Below are positions 25,513 to 33,061 of a stretch of 64,000 bases of DNA, piece by piece. The stretch's first letter is position 1; every line of letters begins with the position of its first letter. Source of the DNA: an uncultured Bacteroidota bacterium (lineage in GTDB: Bacteria; Bacteroidota; Bacteroidia; Bacteroidales; P3); NCBI GenBank assembly GCA_902800395.1, contig CADCEC010000008.1, positions 56,013 to 120,012 of the forward strand, written 5' to 3'. Below the pieces are notes generated by a model. The model made no database searches, was not told the origin of the DNA, and saw only the letters and a list, made by a program, of their open reading frames with translations. The position numbers were made by a program, and so were the translations under genes.

Positions 25513-27903
25513 TCATTCTAAAGATTCACCGCAATGCGGACAAACTTTATCTGCTGTTGTGGCCTTCCCACCGCAGTAGGGGCAGAACATAGGTTGCGCA
25601 ATGGGGGCGTTTGTATTAACGGTTATGGTAGGATTGCTTTCCTGTCTGGATTCTGTAACACGTGTTGTATAGTTCAATGCGCTGTCCTGTGAGCGATCTG
25701 TACGCTCCTGCTGATGGATAGCTTGGTCGCGATACTCATCTTTCATTCTCTCTACTTCACCAACACGCTGGCTACCCATCTGCGCCATGCTTCCCATAGC
25801 GGTTTGCATCATACGGAGCATTTGTTCTTGATTCATTTGCGCACTCTGTTGCTGCCCCTGCTGGTTTTGCTGCATCATCTGCATCATTTTCTCGTACATC
25901 TCTCGTTCACGCTCCTGCTGCTCACGAAGCATCTCGGCTTCTTTAACCTTACCCGATCCCATCATCTTAGCCATTTCAGCCTGAGCGACAGCATCAAGAC
26001 CTGCCATATCTTTCATGTGAGCGGCAGCTATTTGCTCTTGAGTCATACCAGCCTCAGTCTTGATGCGAAGTTCTTCGGTCTGCTTCTTCATCTCTTCAAG
26101 CTGACGTTCGTGATCCTGCATCTTCGCCATGTTTTCGCGAGCAATGGCGGCTTTACGTTCCAGAACATCCACATCGTCCATCTTCTCAGCCCTGCGTTGC
26201 TGGCGTTCAAATTCGGCTTTTTGCTGTTCCAATGACATGCCGTCGACCACCTGACGATGAGTCATTTCATAGTCTTTCTCCTGCTGTTCGCGGAGGTATT
26301 CGTCGCGCTTGCGCTGGGCCTCTATCTCCAGATCTGTCATCTCCACCGTATGGCGGGCGGAACTCAACTCTTGATTGAATTCTTGTTGCTGCGCCAAATT
26401 ACTCAGCGCATTTTCAGCCTTCAAACGAGCTTCTTCTGTGCTTTGGAATACACGCAGACGAAGCAGTTCTGTAACTTCTCCTCGCTCCAGTTCTTTACGA
26501 TGAAGCATATCTTCCAAGACCGCGACATCCTCGTCTTTAACAAGACGGCACTTACGCAAATCCTGCAATGCTTCATATTCCTGCTCGTCAGTCTTTGCTT
26601 CACGCAGGCGCTTCTGGCTGTTCAACAACTGAACGAAAGCCTCCATCTCATCGTCGTGAAGCAGCCCATCACGATTGATATGGCTGAGGGCATAACGCAA
26701 ATCTTCCTCATTCTTTGCCTCGTCCACAGTCTGACGATTGGTTTCTTCTGCCAGACGGTTCCTGAATTCACCTGTCCGATGCAGGAAACCTAGTTCCTGC
26801 TCCGATGCAAAGAGTTCGTGCTCCACAGCACGGAATCTGTCAAAGTCTTCAGATTGGTCTGTAATGTCAAGCACCTTGACAACCTCAAGTCCATACACAC
26901 GTTCATTGACAGTATTTATAATCTGATTCTTTATTACTTTGACAAGTTCTTCTGGGAGACCGTCAGCTTGATAGTCGAGGTTGCGAAGTATGCGTCCCAA
27001 AAGTTTCTCAATGCTCGGCTGAATCATTCTCTGTGCATCTGCAACGGAGAAGGTGTTCCTATCAGAGAGATTGTTAACAAGGAATTCGTTGACGTTGGTT
27101 ATCTGCATTTGCAGGCTTACACCAATTTCAAGGTCAACAACCTTCGCTTTTATCGTCATCGGAACAAATTCGGCGTTACCTTGCTTATCAATTTCCGAAC
27201 CAAAGAGCAACTCGAAGATTCGAGTGCTGATAAGAGTGACATTAACAGTACTATTGGCAGTTATTTTCTGGATGTTATTTTTTACGCGTTCTTTTCGTTT
27301 TTTGCGAACCTCAGCCTTTTCTTTTTCTTTCGTTCCTGTCAGAAAACGCCATACACGGCGAGCGGTATGACCGGCTTTTTGCAGGATGCCTTCTGTTTCT
27401 TTGTCCTCTTTTTCCTCCTCGTCGGCTTTTTCTTTGGCTTTTTCTTTTACCTCCTTGTTTGCAAACTCATAATATCCGCCTGATAGCATTCCCATCATTT
27501 GTCCATCGACAGTAATAACGGCAGTAACACCTTCTTGTATCACCACGCCTTTTACTTTGTCGAGTTGGGCAAACTCCGACTCAGATACCCTGCGAGCCAA
27601 CTGACCGGGACCGATGTTCCACATCGCCTTTCCACGAACCAAGTTAATGTCGTTCGCAGCATTCTCCACAAGTGCGGGAGCTTCGTCATCGTCCTTTTCT
27701 TCAGAAGGCCGACTTTGCGTTTTGCGTTCTTCGTTTCGCCCAAGATGAATCCCGAAAAGTTTTTCTGCTGGAGCAGGACTTACGTCCTCCTCTATATTAG
27801 ATTTACCTTCAGGCATGGTTTCTTCTACCGTCATTGGCTGGCCGCACTTTGTGCAGAACTTGTAATTCGGCTTCACTTCGGAGCCACACTTCGGACATTT
27901 CAT
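25513..27903 (-). CDS. Zinc ribbon - SPFH/band-7 - coiled coil - zinc ribbon protein
   Basis: A 796-residue protein in four parts. Residues 1-25: a zinc ribbon (CPKCGSEVKPNYKFCTKCG). About 85-370: an SPFH-like domain of the YdjI (virion-core-like) kind, with VVIQEGVTAVITVDGQMMG near its start, interrupted by a lysine/glutamate-rich insert at about 155-210. About 370-700: long charged coiled coil rich in Glu, Gln, Met and Arg. Last 25 residues: a second zinc ribbon (CPYCGGKATTADKVCPHCG). SPFH proteins form membrane-bound ring or cage oligomers; YdjI of Bacillus is recruited to membranes by a zinc-ribbon partner under envelope stress. No membrane helix is clear here. It may be the scaffold of the accessory block (inference). 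Confidence 0.75.
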   Translation of the reverse strand: MKCPKCGSEVKPNYKFCTKCGQPMTVEETMPEGKSNIEEDVSPAPAEKLFGIHLGRNEERKTQSRPSEEKDDDEAPALVENAANDINLVRGKAMWNIGPGQLARRVSESEFAQLDKVKGVVIQEGVTAVITVDGQMMGMLSGGYYEFANKEVKEKAKEKADEEEKEDKETEGILQKAGHTARRVWRFLTGTKEKEKAEVRKKRKERVKNNIQKITANSTVNVTLISTRIFELLFGSEIDKQGNAEFVPMTIKAKVVDLEIGVSLQMQITNVNEFLVNNLSDRNTFSVADAQRMIQPSIEKLLGRILRNLDYQADGLPEELVKVIKNQIINTVNERVYGLEVVKVLDITDQSEDFDRFRAVEHELFASEQELGFLHRTGEFRNRLAEETNRQTVDEAKNEEDLRYALSHINRDGLLHDDEMEAFVQLLNSQKRLREAKTDEQEYEALQDLRKCRLVKDEDVAVLEDMLHRKELERGEVTELLRLRVFQSTEEARLKAENALSNLAQQQEFNQELSSARHTVEMTDLEIEAQRKRDEYLREQQEKDYEMTHRQVVDGMSLEQQKAEFERQQRRAEKMDDVDVLERKAAIARENMAKMQDHERQLEEMKKQTEELRIKTEAGMTQEQIAAAHMKDMAGLDAVAQAEMAKMMGSGKVKEAEMLREQQEREREMYEKMMQMMQQNQQGQQQSAQMNQEQMLRMMQTAMGSMAQMGSQRVGEVERMKDEYRDQAIHQQERTDRSQDSALNYTTRVTESRQESNPTITVNTNAPIAQPMFCPYCGGKATTADKVCPHCGESLE

Positions 27904-27916
27904 ATCAAATTATTTT

Positions 27917-28423
27917 TTAAATTATTATTCTACAACTTTCTTCTTCCCCTGTTTTGTTGTATTGGACTTTAATGTCATAGTCGCGTGAGGCAAGTATATT
28001 ATCATTCATATCATATACAGACAGGTTCGCATTGTATATATAAATTCCACTTGCACTGATGCCCATCTCTTTTATTGGCATATAGAAACACCAGTATAAT
28101 AAACGGTCTATTCCAATACTACCACCTACTGTTAAATAATTAAAGTCTAGCGAATCTGTATTATTGCTTCTGACTCGCATCACCACTTCTTTTGGTCCTG
28201 GATATATCTCTCCTTTCTGATCAACATAGTAATACTGTTCATCTTGTATCAATTTCCCGTCATACAGCGGCTTGCAAGTATTGATAACTTTAAAACAACT
28301 CCCTTCATTGAATAGTATTTCACAACCTATACTTATGCTATTACTACCGAATGAATAAGGTTCTATACTCAATATTTCTACATTTTTTAGCATCTCTTCT
28401 TTTGATTTTTTTACTATCCTCAC
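27917..28423 (-). CDS. Unknown protein, paralogue A of a tandem pair
   Basis: A 168-residue protein from GTG 28423, or 158 residues from ATG 28393. It shares FKVINTCKP and a C-terminal block (SGIYIYNANLSVYDMNDNIL) with the gene just upstream, so the two are tandem duplicates. Predicted texture is all-beta, possibly an Ig-like sandwich. No known family is recognised. It is very AT-rich. A C7 run on the plus strand (28433-28439) lies about 10 nt upstream of the GTG. Confidence 0.6.
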   Translation of the reverse strand: MRIVKKSKEEMLKNVEILSIEPYSFGSNSISIGCEILFNEGSCFKVINTCKPLYDGKLIQDEQYYYVDQKGEIYPGPKEVVMRVRSNNTDSLDFNYLTVGGSIGIDRLLYWCFYMPIKEMGISASGIYIYNANLSVYDMNDNILASRDYDIKVQYNKTGEEESCRIII

Positions 28424-28537
28424 TTAGAGTATCCCCCCCTTACTTCATTCTGTTGCCCAATAGCATCCCAATCAATGGCCTGCAAATATTCCATGCCACA
28501 TTGGGCGTACTTCATATCCGTTAGGGTTTCAAAACTA

Positions 28538-29089
28538 TTATTCAATAACCTTTACTTCATCGTTTTTTAGTAGATGCTGTTTGTATTGGATTTTAAACTC
28601 ATAGTCGACGGATGTGAGTACATTATCTCCGTTGTCATATACAGACAAGTTCGCATCGTATGTATATGTTCCACTTTCATTAATACTCAAATCTTTTGTA
28701 TAGAAAAGTATAGTCCTTCCTAGAATATCGTTCTCAACGAACGCCATACCAGATCCATCTATGGGTATAAAATCAGTAGCTATTAAATTCTGTATATTTC
28801 CGGCATTATCCCTAATAGCACTTTTTAATTCATTCCAGTTTCCCCAATTGTTTTCATATAAAAAACCATTTTGGTTTATTATGAAAACCTCATCCTTAAG
28901 TGTAATTCCTCTATATCTTGGTTTACAGGTATTAACAATTTTAAATAACTGTATCTCTGGGGTTCTTATTTTATATTCAACATTAATATGGTTAGAAAAG
29001 AAAGAATATTTCTTTGCATACACCTCCAATACTGCTGCAGACGAGGAGTTTTTCTCTCGCGAACTTTTCGTATCATCTTTCCCCTTCAT
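28538..29089 (-). CDS. Unknown protein, paralogue B of a tandem pair
   Basis: A 183-residue protein with a polar N-terminal tail (about 20 residues) followed by the same beta-rich domain as paralogue A: FKIVNTCKPRYRG and GTYTYDANLSVYDNGDNVL align directly. The pairs keep the Cys of NTCKP. It starts 5 nt after the Sel1-repeat gene's stop, so the two are likely co-translated. Confidence 0.6.
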   Translation of the reverse strand: MKGKDDTKSSREKNSSSAAVLEVYAKKYSFFSNHINVEYKIRTPEIQLFKIVNTCKPRYRGITLKDEVFIINQNGFLYENNWGNWNELKSAIRDNAGNIQNLIATDFIPIDGSGMAFVENDILGRTILFYTKDLSINESGTYTYDANLSVYDNGDNVLTSVDYEFKIQYKQHLLKNDEVKVIE

Positions 29090-29094
29090 AGTAT

Positions 29095-31464
29095 TTATTT
29101 CCCCCCCCTCTTCTGTTGCTTGTCAATTTTGCCTTTCACGAACTTCAAGGCTTCGACAGCTTCCGAATAACCTCCATCTGCTGCTTTACGATACCATTTT
29201 GCCGCTTCGTTATAGTCTTGTTCGAATACTTCATAATAATCTCCCAAATTAAACATGCCATGCACATCCTCTGCATCGGCAGCTTTACGGTACCACCTGA
29301 CTGCAGCGTCATGGTCTATTTTTACTCCATTTCCATCATCATACATGTGTCCAATATTGTTCATCGCCCATCCGTTACCCGCTTCGGCAGCCTTAGTATA
29401 ATAATCCAACGATAATTTATAATCATGTTTTACTTTTTTGCTTAAATGATAGAGCCTTGCATAAAAGAACATACCCCACACATCTCCTCTTTCTGCAGCT
29501 TGTTCTAACTCCATCAACTTATTGGAATCGGTCCCCAAATCAACCGCATCATACAAAGCTTGCGCTTCTTCCTCAGTTAGCTCATGTTCTTCATCTTGAG
29601 GCAGGTCTGCATAAATGGGGTTGTTGTTCAGAATATCTATGGCATCTTGCAAACCTCCATCAGCGGCTTTGCGAAGCCATTCTTCGGCAAACAAAATATT
29701 CACATCTGTACCAATACCTTCTTGATAGCAATATCCTAAATTGGCCATACCTTCAAGATGCCCCTGTGCAGCCGCCATCTGATAGTATTTGAATGCCTTT
29801 TGTGGATTGTTTTCAACGTAGTCAGCATTAAGATAAATGTTTCCTACTATGTTTTGTGCATCAGCGTCACCATGTTTTGCGGCTTCTTCAAAGAATTCTA
29901 AACCTTTCAAGTGATCAACATCAACACCCAACCCCTCGTCATAAATGCGCCCCAACATATAGTAGCCCATTGGATTAGACATCTGCGTTGCTTTTCTCGC
30001 CCAAATAAGTGCTTTACTATATTCCTCCATAGTAATATACAAAGCAGACAAAAAGCCTTGAGCATCGGCATTCTCTTTGTTTGCCGCTAGTAGTAAGTAT
30101 TTTTCGGCAAGTGCATAGTTCTGATCAAGCCCTTCGGCACCTGAATAATAAGTAGCTCCAATAGCAAGCTGAGCTTTGGCATATCCTGCATCTGCGGCTT
30201 TTGTCATCCATTTAATGGCCAATGGCATGTTTTTATCCACACCGTCTCCGTCATAATAACAGTCACCCAAATCAAACATGGCCTCCAACGACCCAGCATC
30301 GGCAGCTTTTTGCAGTAACATCACTCGTTTAGCTCCAGATGCAGCACATGCTTTTTCATACAGTTCGTAGGCTTCATTATTGTCTTTGTCATTTGTCTGT
30401 TGCTTTTCTACTTCTTTTTCTTTTTGGGGCTGCGCCGTCTGTTTTGATTCTGGTTTAGATTCTTTTCTCACAGGCTCCTCCGCTGGTGTCGACGCATCCG
30501 CTTTCTTCTGTGTTTTTACCACCACATCGGATTTGGACATCACACGCTCCATGTAAAAACGGACTTCAAGAGTTTCAGCTTCTTCCTCATACAAGGTTGA
30601 TTCTACAGCGCGGAGCAACGGCTTTGCCTGCTCTGTCGGCTCTCCCAATATTTCGTCAAGGAATTCCTGCGCTGCATCCTTGTCGTCCTTCATAATATTG
30701 AAATAGGCCTCCAGCAGATTTTGGTCATCTTCCGACTTCTCATAACGCAACGGATCAAATAGAGCTAACACTTTAGTTGCCTCCTCGTGTTTTCCGGTTC
30801 TTATGTATGAGATAATCGCCCAGAATGAACGCCAATAGTTCTCGTCTGTTTGGCGCTCATAAACATCCATACTCTTTATTGGGTATAGTATTGATAAGGT
30901 GAGATAGTAAAGATACTGAACATTGTCGTCTTGTGATATGGCTGCCATTGCCTCCAAACGAGGTGTGAGATTCGATAATGCGTCCATATCGTTGGTTTGA
31001 ACCGCTTGTTGGGCCTGCTGCAGATAGCGAGCATTGGCAGCGCTCAAACCATTTGCACCAGCATTCCTATTGGAGCGTACTTCCTTGATGATGTTCTTGA
31101 ATGTCTCATCATCAATTCCCAAATGAGATGCCATCGGTCGTAATTGACTCATAGCGACTGAATCAATACGCCCACGTTCTTCCATTATTTCCTCAGCCTT
31201 GGAGCGTAACTGATTTGTTGCATCAAGCTTCAATTCAGAATCGCTTTTAGCTCGTTCTTGAACGGTGGTCGTATGATAGTGTGTATCATGCGACGTAATG
31301 TTTTTCGACTGGTTAATGTTTACACCGCCGCTGATAGCATTGGCATCGCCAAGGTTCAGCATGGGATTTAAGTCGATATTATCGACAAGACGAGAACCAC
31401 AGTTTGAACAGAATCCGTGGTTATCGTCGAACTCTTCATGACATTTGGGGCAAATCTTACTCAT
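29095..31464 (-). CDS. Zinc-ribbon protein with TPR-like region and Sel1 repeats
   Basis: The 789-residue protein begins with a zinc ribbon (CPKCHEEFDDNHGFCSNCG, residues 4-22) resembling those of the SPFH protein. A His/Thr-rich linker, a helical TPR-like region (about 60-310) and a Lys/Glu/Gln-rich linker (about 320-365) follow. From about 365 to the end there are some ten Sel1-like repeats (AMFDLGDCYYDGDGVDKNM, GYYMLGRIYDEGLGVDVDH and similar). Sel1 repeats are protein-binding scaffolds. The coding end contains a run of at least seven G (KRGGK), a potential slippage site. Shared zinc ribbons suggest it works with the SPFH protein. Confidence 0.8.
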   Translation of the reverse strand: MSKICPKCHEEFDDNHGFCSNCGSRLVDNIDLNPMLNLGDANAISGGVNINQSKNITSHDTHYHTTTVQERAKSDSELKLDATNQLRSKAEEIMEERGRIDSVAMSQLRPMASHLGIDDETFKNIIKEVRSNRNAGANGLSAANARYLQQAQQAVQTNDMDALSNLTPRLEAMAAISQDDNVQYLYYLTLSILYPIKSMDVYERQTDENYWRSFWAIISYIRTGKHEEATKVLALFDPLRYEKSEDDQNLLEAYFNIMKDDKDAAQEFLDEILGEPTEQAKPLLRAVESTLYEEEAETLEVRFYMERVMSKSDVVVKTQKKADASTPAEEPVRKESKPESKQTAQPQKEKEVEKQQTNDKDNNEAYELYEKACAASGAKRVMLLQKAADAGSLEAMFDLGDCYYDGDGVDKNMPLAIKWMTKAADAGYAKAQLAIGATYYSGAEGLDQNYALAEKYLLLAANKENADAQGFLSALYITMEEYSKALIWARKATQMSNPMGYYMLGRIYDEGLGVDVDHLKGLEFFEEAAKHGDADAQNIVGNIYLNADYVENNPQKAFKYYQMAAAQGHLEGMANLGYCYQEGIGTDVNILFAEEWLRKAADGGLQDAIDILNNNPIYADLPQDEEHELTEEEAQALYDAVDLGTDSNKLMELEQAAERGDVWGMFFYARLYHLSKKVKHDYKLSLDYYTKAAEAGNGWAMNNIGHMYDDGNGVKIDHDAAVRWYRKAADAEDVHGMFNLGDYYEVFEQDYNEAAKWYRKAADGGYSEAVEALKFVKGKIDKQQKRGGK

Positions 31465-31488
31465 TGTTTTTCCTGTTATAAAGAATTA

Positions 31489-31689
31489 TTAATTTGCATT
31501 ACGTTGACTTCGTAGCATTCCACTTATGCATTGGCTGCATTTGTGCCCGCCATTGGGGTTGTAGGGACCATGATGCTTAGCTAAACATGATGCACATACG
31601 CGGTAGCCGCAACTATCGCAGATAAACCACATCCATTGAACTGGATATTGTTTGCCACAACAATGGCACGGAACTGTAATATTACCCAT
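31489..31689 (-). CDS. Small RING/treble-clef-like zinc protein
   Basis: Sixty-six residues with four Cys pairs: CHCCG, FICDSCG, VCASC and HKCSQC, with an intervening HH, as in cross-brace or double zinc-ribbon folds. It is the first gene of the accessory block and lies 24 nt from the Sel1-repeat gene. Its small size suggests an adaptor. Confidence 0.7.
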   Translation of the reverse strand: MGNITVPCHCCGKQYPVQWMWFICDSCGYRVCASCLAKHHGPYNPNGGHKCSQCISGMLRSQRNAN

Positions 31690-32094
31690 AGTATTCTTTT
31701 ATTTTGTTCTCAGTTTATACGTTATAGACAACGAAAAAGCGCGGGTCTAAACAGTTTTGCTTATCCCGTTACTTAGGCTCTCGCATCGCCTTCCAACTGA
31801 GGATAAGCAATGTCGAAGCCCACGCTGTAATGAAATACTATAGGAACACTATGTATATCATACCCATGGACGTCGGTCATCGCGTTATCATGCAGTTGGA
31901 GTTCTGAATTTGCGAGATTCAAGTAACCGCAGACTAACGTTTAACTCAACGTCTTTTCAATATGTCCGCCGCCCGCCCACTCAAGGGCTAAACGACGGTG
32001 CAAAATTACAAATAAAAATCGAAACCACCAAATTTATTTTCTCCGAGGGCGAAAAAAGGAGGGTGGAAGGAGTCGGTGAGTGGGCGGAAAGTCG
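31690..32094 (-). other. Leader region of the accessory block
   Basis: About 400 nt without a convincing gene. It holds the promoter below and a roughly 300-nt untranslated leader. The leader contains a perfect 10-bp inverted repeat, TTGCTTATCC at 31757-31766 and GGATAAGCAA at 31801-31810, that could form a hairpin with a 34-nt loop. Confidence 0.55.
32001..32032 (-). promoter_or_regulatory. Promoter of the accessory block
   Basis: On the minus strand TTTG at 32032-32029 and TAATTTTG at 32008-32001 with a 20-nt spacer. Transcription would begin near 31993 and run through the ten minus-strand genes down to 21351. Confidence 0.7.
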
Positions 32095-32802
32095 TCAGTC
32101 GGTGAGGCCGCCGTAGCTTTTGGCAGCCGTCTGCAGGGCTTCGTCGGTGGTGAACTGCTGGTAGTAGGTGCAGCGGGTCATTAGGGTTTGCGTGGAGCAG
32201 CGGTCGCCGTTCACGCGCACCAGCGCCCAGCCCTTCATCTCGTCGTCGAACTCCGCGCCCATCAGCGCCAGACAGCCCTCCACCTCCGTCATCTCGCTCA
32301 GCGCCACCTTGCGCTTATTGAACCGCACCTGCGGCGACCGCCCGTCGATGAGTTGTTCGGCGGTGTAGAGCCACAGCTCCTCGCCCTGCTTCAGTTCTGC
32401 GGCATTGAGGTTTGTCAGCAACGCCGAATCACCCAGCCGTTGCTTCACCACCGGCAGCGTTCCGTCGCTCACCGGAATATCCGGCATCAGAAACGACGCA
32501 TCGCTCCCCGCCCCCGTCTTCGGCACATACACCACCGGCAAGCGGTTGGCCAGCGACGCGAAATTCTGGTACGCCGTCTTCCGATGCGTAAACATCGGCC
32601 CGCATGGCTTTAGCATCTGCCACAGCGCAATGGTATGCCGCATCCGCTGCCGCTGAACGAACTGTGCCAACGTACAACTGCGACGCTCCATCGACTTGGA
32701 CACTCGGGCCACAATGCCCCCGTTTCGCAGATAGAAAGTCATCCCGGCTCTACGGAAGCTGCCCGTCATCAATAACCCTTTCGGTGTCTCTTTTTTCTTC
32801 AT
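32095..32802 (-). CDS. Unknown protein, 235 residues
   Basis: A basic, soluble protein without signal peptide. The start MKKKETPKGLLMTGSFRRAG is followed by FYLRNGGIVARVSKS and a helical stretch; the C-terminal half looks beta-rich (MTEVEGCLALMGAEFDDEM). The family is not recognised. It stands alone between the accessory block and the M16 peptidase, with its own leader carrying a large dyad. Confidence 0.55.
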   Translation of the reverse strand: MKKKETPKGLLMTGSFRRAGMTFYLRNGGIVARVSKSMERRSCTLAQFVQRQRMRHTIALWQMLKPCGPMFTHRKTAYQNFASLANRLPVVYVPKTGAGSDASFLMPDIPVSDGTLPVVKQRLGDSALLTNLNAAELKQGEELWLYTAEQLIDGRSPQVRFNKRKVALSEMTEVEGCLALMGAEFDDEMKGWALVRVNGDRCSTQTLMTRCTYYQQFTTDEALQTAAKSYGGLTD

Positions 32803-32853
32803 TGTTATGGTCTCCTATGTTTAAAGCTAGTATTTTCAAATTATCTTGCTCGC

Positions 32854-32914
32854 TATTTGTTCAGTATTTGTTCAGTATTTGTTCAGTGAATCACTGAACA
32901 AATACTGAACAAAT
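32854..32914. promoter_or_regulatory. Dyad of 11-bp iterons (TATTTGTTCAG)
   Basis: TATTTGTTCAG occurs three times head to tail at 32854, 32865 and 32876, then CTGAACAAATA and CTGAACAAAT in reverse at 32894 and 32905. Positions 32866-32914 form a perfect inverted repeat with 24-bp arms around one base. It lies 50-110 nt upstream of the unknown gene at 32802, downstream of a TATCTTTG -7 element on the minus strand (32994-32987), so it would be in the 5' leader: either an operator or a long RNA hairpin. Confidence 0.75.
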
Positions 32915-33061
32915 GCAGTATATCAATCGCACAAAACCACTACTTTACAGCCACTTAGCAGCCATCGTTCGACGTCGTCAATACTACAAAGATACAAGTT
33001 CTTTTTGGATTGTGGTAAAAAAAATACAATATTTTGGTGTTTTTTATGTTATAGGGTGAGA

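Noticed and set aside
21351-31689. A prophage or integrated plasmid
   Set aside because: No integrase, capsid, portal, terminase or replication gene, and no tRNA-type attachment site or flanking direct repeat, could be seen.
32854-32914. An attachment site or replication origin
   Set aside because: The iterons are few, no replication initiator or integrase gene is adjacent, and the dyad lies in the leader of a single gene.
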